From contig CAKSBK010000077.1 of the NCBI GenBank assembly GCA_934438035.1, positions 1-5,574 of the forward strand: DNA of 5,574 nucleotides. The letters run 5' to 3'. How positions within the stretch are numbered: the first letter of the stretch is position 1; every line of letters begins with the position of its first letter. Below the pieces are notes generated by a model. That model did no database searches, had not been told where the DNA came from, and worked only from the letters and a program-made list of their open reading frames with translations. The stretch comes from an uncultured Christensenellaceae bacterium (lineage in GTDB: Bacteria > Bacillota > Clostridia > Christensenellales > Christensenellaceae). Position numbers and translations under genes: made by a program. Of this stretch, positions 5,418-5,574 are shown one piece after another.

Positions 5418-5574
5418 ATGTCAAAGGTTGATTTAACAAAGTACGGTATCACAGGAACTACGGAAATCGTTTACAATCCTTCATACGAGAAGCTGTTTGA
5501 AGAGGAAACGAAGCCGGAGCTTACCGGTTATGAAAAGGGTCAGGAAAGCGAGCTCGGCGCAGTAAACGTAATGA
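5418..5574 (+). CDS. pckA: ATP-dependent phosphoenolpyruvate carboxykinase, N-terminal part (3' end outside window)
   Basis: The enzyme interconverts oxaloacetate plus ATP with phosphoenolpyruvate, CO2 and ADP in the cytoplasm. It serves gluconeogenesis or, in many anaerobes, CO2-fixing fermentation to C4 acids. The 52 visible residues match the start of the ATP-type family in Firmicutes: [19 protein letters not shown], then [16 protein letters not shown] and ELGAVNVM, which leads into the conserved region before the substrate-binding arginine. The nucleotide-binding and metal sites lie beyond the right edge, and about 90% of a protein of roughly 530 residues is missing. The ATG start is fixed by ribosome binding site AAGAGG at 5404-5409, eight bases upstream, and by agreement with the family's N-terminus. 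It has its own promoter and lies behind a strong terminator, so it is separate from the glycan operon. Confidence 0.95.
   Translation, partial: MSKVDLTKYGITGTTEIVYNPSYEKLFEEETKPELTGYEKGQESELGAVNVM

Overview
The window is bacterial and most likely comes from a Gram-positive anaerobe of the Bacillota, class Clostridia. The grounds are the PckA N-terminus at the right edge (a Clostridia-type ATP-dependent PEP carboxykinase), strong purine-rich ribosome binding sites, AT-rich intergenic DNA, short hairpin plus T-run terminators, and a Wzm/Wzt-like polysaccharide exporter of the kind seen in Firmicutes. I cannot name a species.

Layout, all genes on the + strand. (1) 1-508: the C-terminal part of RmlD, dTDP-4-dehydrorhamnose reductase, closed by a clear intrinsic terminator (518-547). 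(2) 731-1690: a predicted lipoprotein of unknown function, preceded by a 180-base AT-rich spacer with inverted repeats and a tentative promoter. (3) 1821-5177: a three-gene operon behind a good sigma-A type promoter (1720-1748). It encodes a two-domain family 2 glycosyltransferase whose second domain looks catalytically dead, an ABC-2 type polysaccharide export permease, and its short ATPase. A GAAA-loop terminator (5182-5203) ends it. (4) 5418 to the right edge: the start of pckA with its own promoter and a leader of about 107 bases.

The first three blocks fit one job: making and exporting a cell-surface glycan that probably contains rhamnose. RmlD would supply dTDP-L-rhamnose, the glycosyltransferase would add sugars to a lipid-linked chain on the cytoplasmic face, and the permease/ATPase pair would move the product across the membrane. 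The lipoprotein would sit on the outer face of the membrane, but its link to the pathway is only positional. pckA is a central carbon metabolism gene and looks like the edge of the locus.

I found no CRISPR array, mobile element, tRNA, rRNA or clearly new system. The points most worth a second look are the degenerate second half of the glycosyltransferase, the unrecognised lipoprotein, the short ATPase without a carbohydrate-binding tail, and several hairpins that overlap promoter or stop signals.
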